This document shows, one piece after another, positions 5,032 through 6,248 of a DNA stretch of 6,248 bases. The number at the start of each line of letters is the position of its first letter. Within the stretch, counting starts at the first letter, position 1. The translations under genes were made by a program, and so were the position numbers. The DNA is from Vulcanimicrobiota bacterium (GTDB lineage: Bacteria > Vulcanimicrobiota > Vulcanimicrobiia > Vulcanimicrobiales > Vulcanimicrobiaceae), in the NCBI GenBank assembly GCA_003133185.1, contig PKWF01000195.1, positions 3,060 through 9,307 of the forward strand, in the 5' to 3' direction. The notes under the pieces are model-generated. The model was not told the origin of the DNA, searched no databases, and saw only the letters and a list, made by a program, of their open reading frames with translations.

Positions 5032-6228
5032 ATGCGGACTCTCCGGCTGGGCCTAATCGGAATTCTTAGCATAGGAGTCGCCGCGTATATCTATGCGCAC
5101 CCTCCAAAACTCACCGCCGGAGGCATAGACTTTAGCGCGTTTTATTGCGGTGCACGCGTCTTATCAACGGGGGCAGACCCATATCAGTACGAGCCGGTAC
5201 GCTCGTGCGAGCACGAAAACCGGCAGTGGTCCAGGCGGAGCGACATCGTGGCCACGCCGCTGCCGCCCTATGCGCTGGGCATCCTCATTCCACTCGCTCG
5301 ATTGCCGTACGCACAGGCCGGCTTGCTGTGGTTCATGCTGCTCGTGGTAAGCACGCTCGTCATTGTTTGGGCGATCCGTCAGTTGGCGGACTTACCGTTC
5401 CTTGTTGTCGGAACTTGTGTCGCGCTGGCCGTCTTCCTGCAAGCGATGCCGACCGGTGCGCTTGCGCCGATTCCGTTATCGTTGCTGTGTACTGGTGCCG
5501 TGATGTTAACTCGCAAGCTTTGGAACGTCACCGCCGCGCTCCTGGGTTTCGCCTGCATAGAGCCCCATGTCGCTCTTCCAGTTCTCATCGCCACGTTCGT
5601 TCTTGTTCGCGAGATGCGGTGGAGGATCGTGGTAGTCGCATTTGCTCTTATCTTGTTTTCGTTGGCATTGGGTCGAATTGAATTGAATGTTGAATACCTA
5701 AGTAAATATCTGCCCGCGCATGCCCTCTCTGAGCTTGGGTCTGTGGTGCAATTCGGTTTGAGCTCGATGCTCCATAACTTTGGCGTTCCCGACCGCGCGG
5801 CGCTCGCCATAGGGAGCGCGCAGTATGCACTCTTCGTTATCGCGGGCATTCTTCTGGCGCGCTCGCTTCGCCGCGAGGGTATCGCCATGACCGTGCTCGT
5901 TCCGATGGCCATGGCCGTGACTGGCGGACCTTACATCCATCTCACGCAGATTGCGGGCGTCCTTCCGCTCGCGTTCGTAACCGCGAGTCGAACCCGCTCA
6001 CGAGTGGCGTGGGCTGGTATTGTGCTCTTGACTGTGCCGTGGAATCTCCTCAACGCCCTGACCCCGAACACGCTCGTGGTTCCCCGCGTCCATGAAGTCG
6101 TGTTGAGGGCACTTATGTACCAAGCGACGCCGGGCGGATTCGCCTATATTGCGAATGCGCTCGTCTACTTGGGGATCGCGTGCACGTTTTGGAGCCTCTT
6201 GGTAGGTCGCAATTGGCGGCTAACCTGA
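5032..6228 (+). CDS. GT87-family (DUF2029) polytopic membrane glycosyltransferase
   Basis: From ATG 5032 this is a 398-residue protein with about ten hydrophobic segments, starting at residues 7-22. It fits the GT-C-fold GT87 family, whose known members such as mycobacterial PimE use polyprenyl-phosphate-mannose and act on the extracytoplasmic side. The first external loop has GIDFSAFYCGARVLSTGADPY (31-51), the typical D-x-x-x-x-Y-xx-A-xx-L-xx-G-xx-PY pattern; D33 is the probable catalytic aspartate. TPLPPYALGILIPLARLP (75-92... approximately) matches the family's YPP...P-L-x-x-LP loop. EPHVALP (167-173) sits where many members have KPQLALLP. GGPYIHLTQIAGVLP (288-302) supplies a conserved late histidine (H293). 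A GTG at 5014 would add six residues but overlaps the predicted promoter, so the ATG is preferred. The gene is divergent from the MFS/SpeE-like operon. Acceptor and donor sugar are unknown; a lipid-linked or surface glycan is inferred. Confidence 0.83.
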   Translation: MRTLRLGLIGILSIGVAAYIYAHPPKLTAGGIDFSAFYCGARVLSTGADPYQYEPVRSCEHENRQWSRRSDIVATPLPPYALGILIPLARLPYAQAGLLWFMLLVVSTLVIVWAIRQLADLPFLVVGTCVALAVFLQAMPTGALAPIPLSLLCTGAVMLTRKLWNVTAALLGFACIEPHVALPVLIATFVLVREMRWRIVVVAFALILFSLALGRIELNVEYLSKYLPAHALSELGSVVQFGLSSMLHNFGVPDRAALAIGSAQYALFVIAGILLARSLRREGIAMTVLVPMAMAVTGGPYIHLTQIAGVLPLAFVTASRTRSRVAWAGIVLLTVPWNLLNALTPNTLVVPRVHEVVLRALMYQATPGGFAYIANALVYLGIACTFWSLLVGRNWRLT

Positions 6229-6248
6229 TGCCGCCTTTGCGTTTGGCC
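6228..6248 (+). CDS. Possible start of the next gene (partial)
   Basis: An ATG at 6228-6230 overlaps the GT87 stop as TGATG and opens a frame reading MPPLRLA to the window edge. GGCGG at 6215-6219 stands eight bases upstream as a modest ribosome site. This overlap is typical of translationally coupled operon genes, so a second gene in the GT87 transcript is plausible. Seven codons allow no functional call. Confidence 0.35.

Noticed and set aside
4920..5072. Upstream extension of the acyltransferase-remnant frame to an ATG at 5072
   Set aside because: The extension is arginine-rich, has no family similarity, and runs antisense through the GT87 promoter and first codons. The GTG at 4919 is closer to the usual distance before DGLR.
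5379..5912. Minus-strand open frame of 177 codons antisense to the GT87 gene
   Set aside because: It sits wholly within the GT87 coding region and shows no motif; the plus-strand frame has the expected membrane segments and family motifs.

Overview
This is a GC-rich bacterial window with five substantial pieces: a STAND-type transcriptional regulator, a family 2 glycosyltransferase, a fused MFS/spermidine-synthase-like membrane protein, a short acyltransferase remnant, and a GT87-type membrane glycosyltransferase. It has no rRNA, tRNA, CRISPR array or insertion sequence. The host cannot be named from sequence alone. The MalT-like ATPase joined to a C-terminal SARP/BTAD-type DNA-binding module, in a high-GC background with GT87 and MFS-SpeE membrane proteins, suggests an uncultivated soil-type lineage. 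Eremiobacterota (WPS-2) is one guess; Actinobacteria or Chloroflexi relatives are alternatives. This is an inference with low confidence.

Layout, left to right. A possible plus-strand gene tail ends at 35, sharing a CTAG with the stop of the minus-strand regulator (32-1504). The regulator's upstream region (1505-1612) is unusually dense. It holds a sigma70-like promoter (TTGCAC, 17-bp spacer, TATACT), a perfect 12-bp palindrome over the -10 edge and start site, a strong Shine-Dalgarno sequence, and a seven-codon ORF whose stop overlaps the regulator's ATG. Next are a GT2 glycosyltransferase (1613-2500) and the MFS/SpeE-like fusion (2522-4726). Both are on the minus strand, 21 bp apart and in the same frame, so they are very probably one operon transcribed from the right.

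A 305-bp divergent intergenic region (4727-5031) carries a truncated acyltransferase-3 N-terminus (DGLRAFAILLVV) on the minus strand. It also carries, on the plus strand, an extended -10 promoter so close to the next ATG that the GT87 gene (5032-6228) may be leaderless. The GT87 stop overlaps a possible next start (TGATG) at the right edge.

Taken together, the GT2 enzyme (cytoplasmic sugar transfer), the GT87 enzyme (polyprenyl-phosphate-sugar-dependent transfer on the far side of the membrane) and the remnant of an OafA-like sugar O-acyltransferase suggest a cell-surface glycan or glycolipid locus. The SpeE-like domain of the fusion lacks key aminopropyltransferase residues, so it is probably not a normal spermidine synthase. 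No clearly new system is evident. The most checkable points are the leader ORF and operator, the acyltransferase remnant, and the altered SpeE active site.
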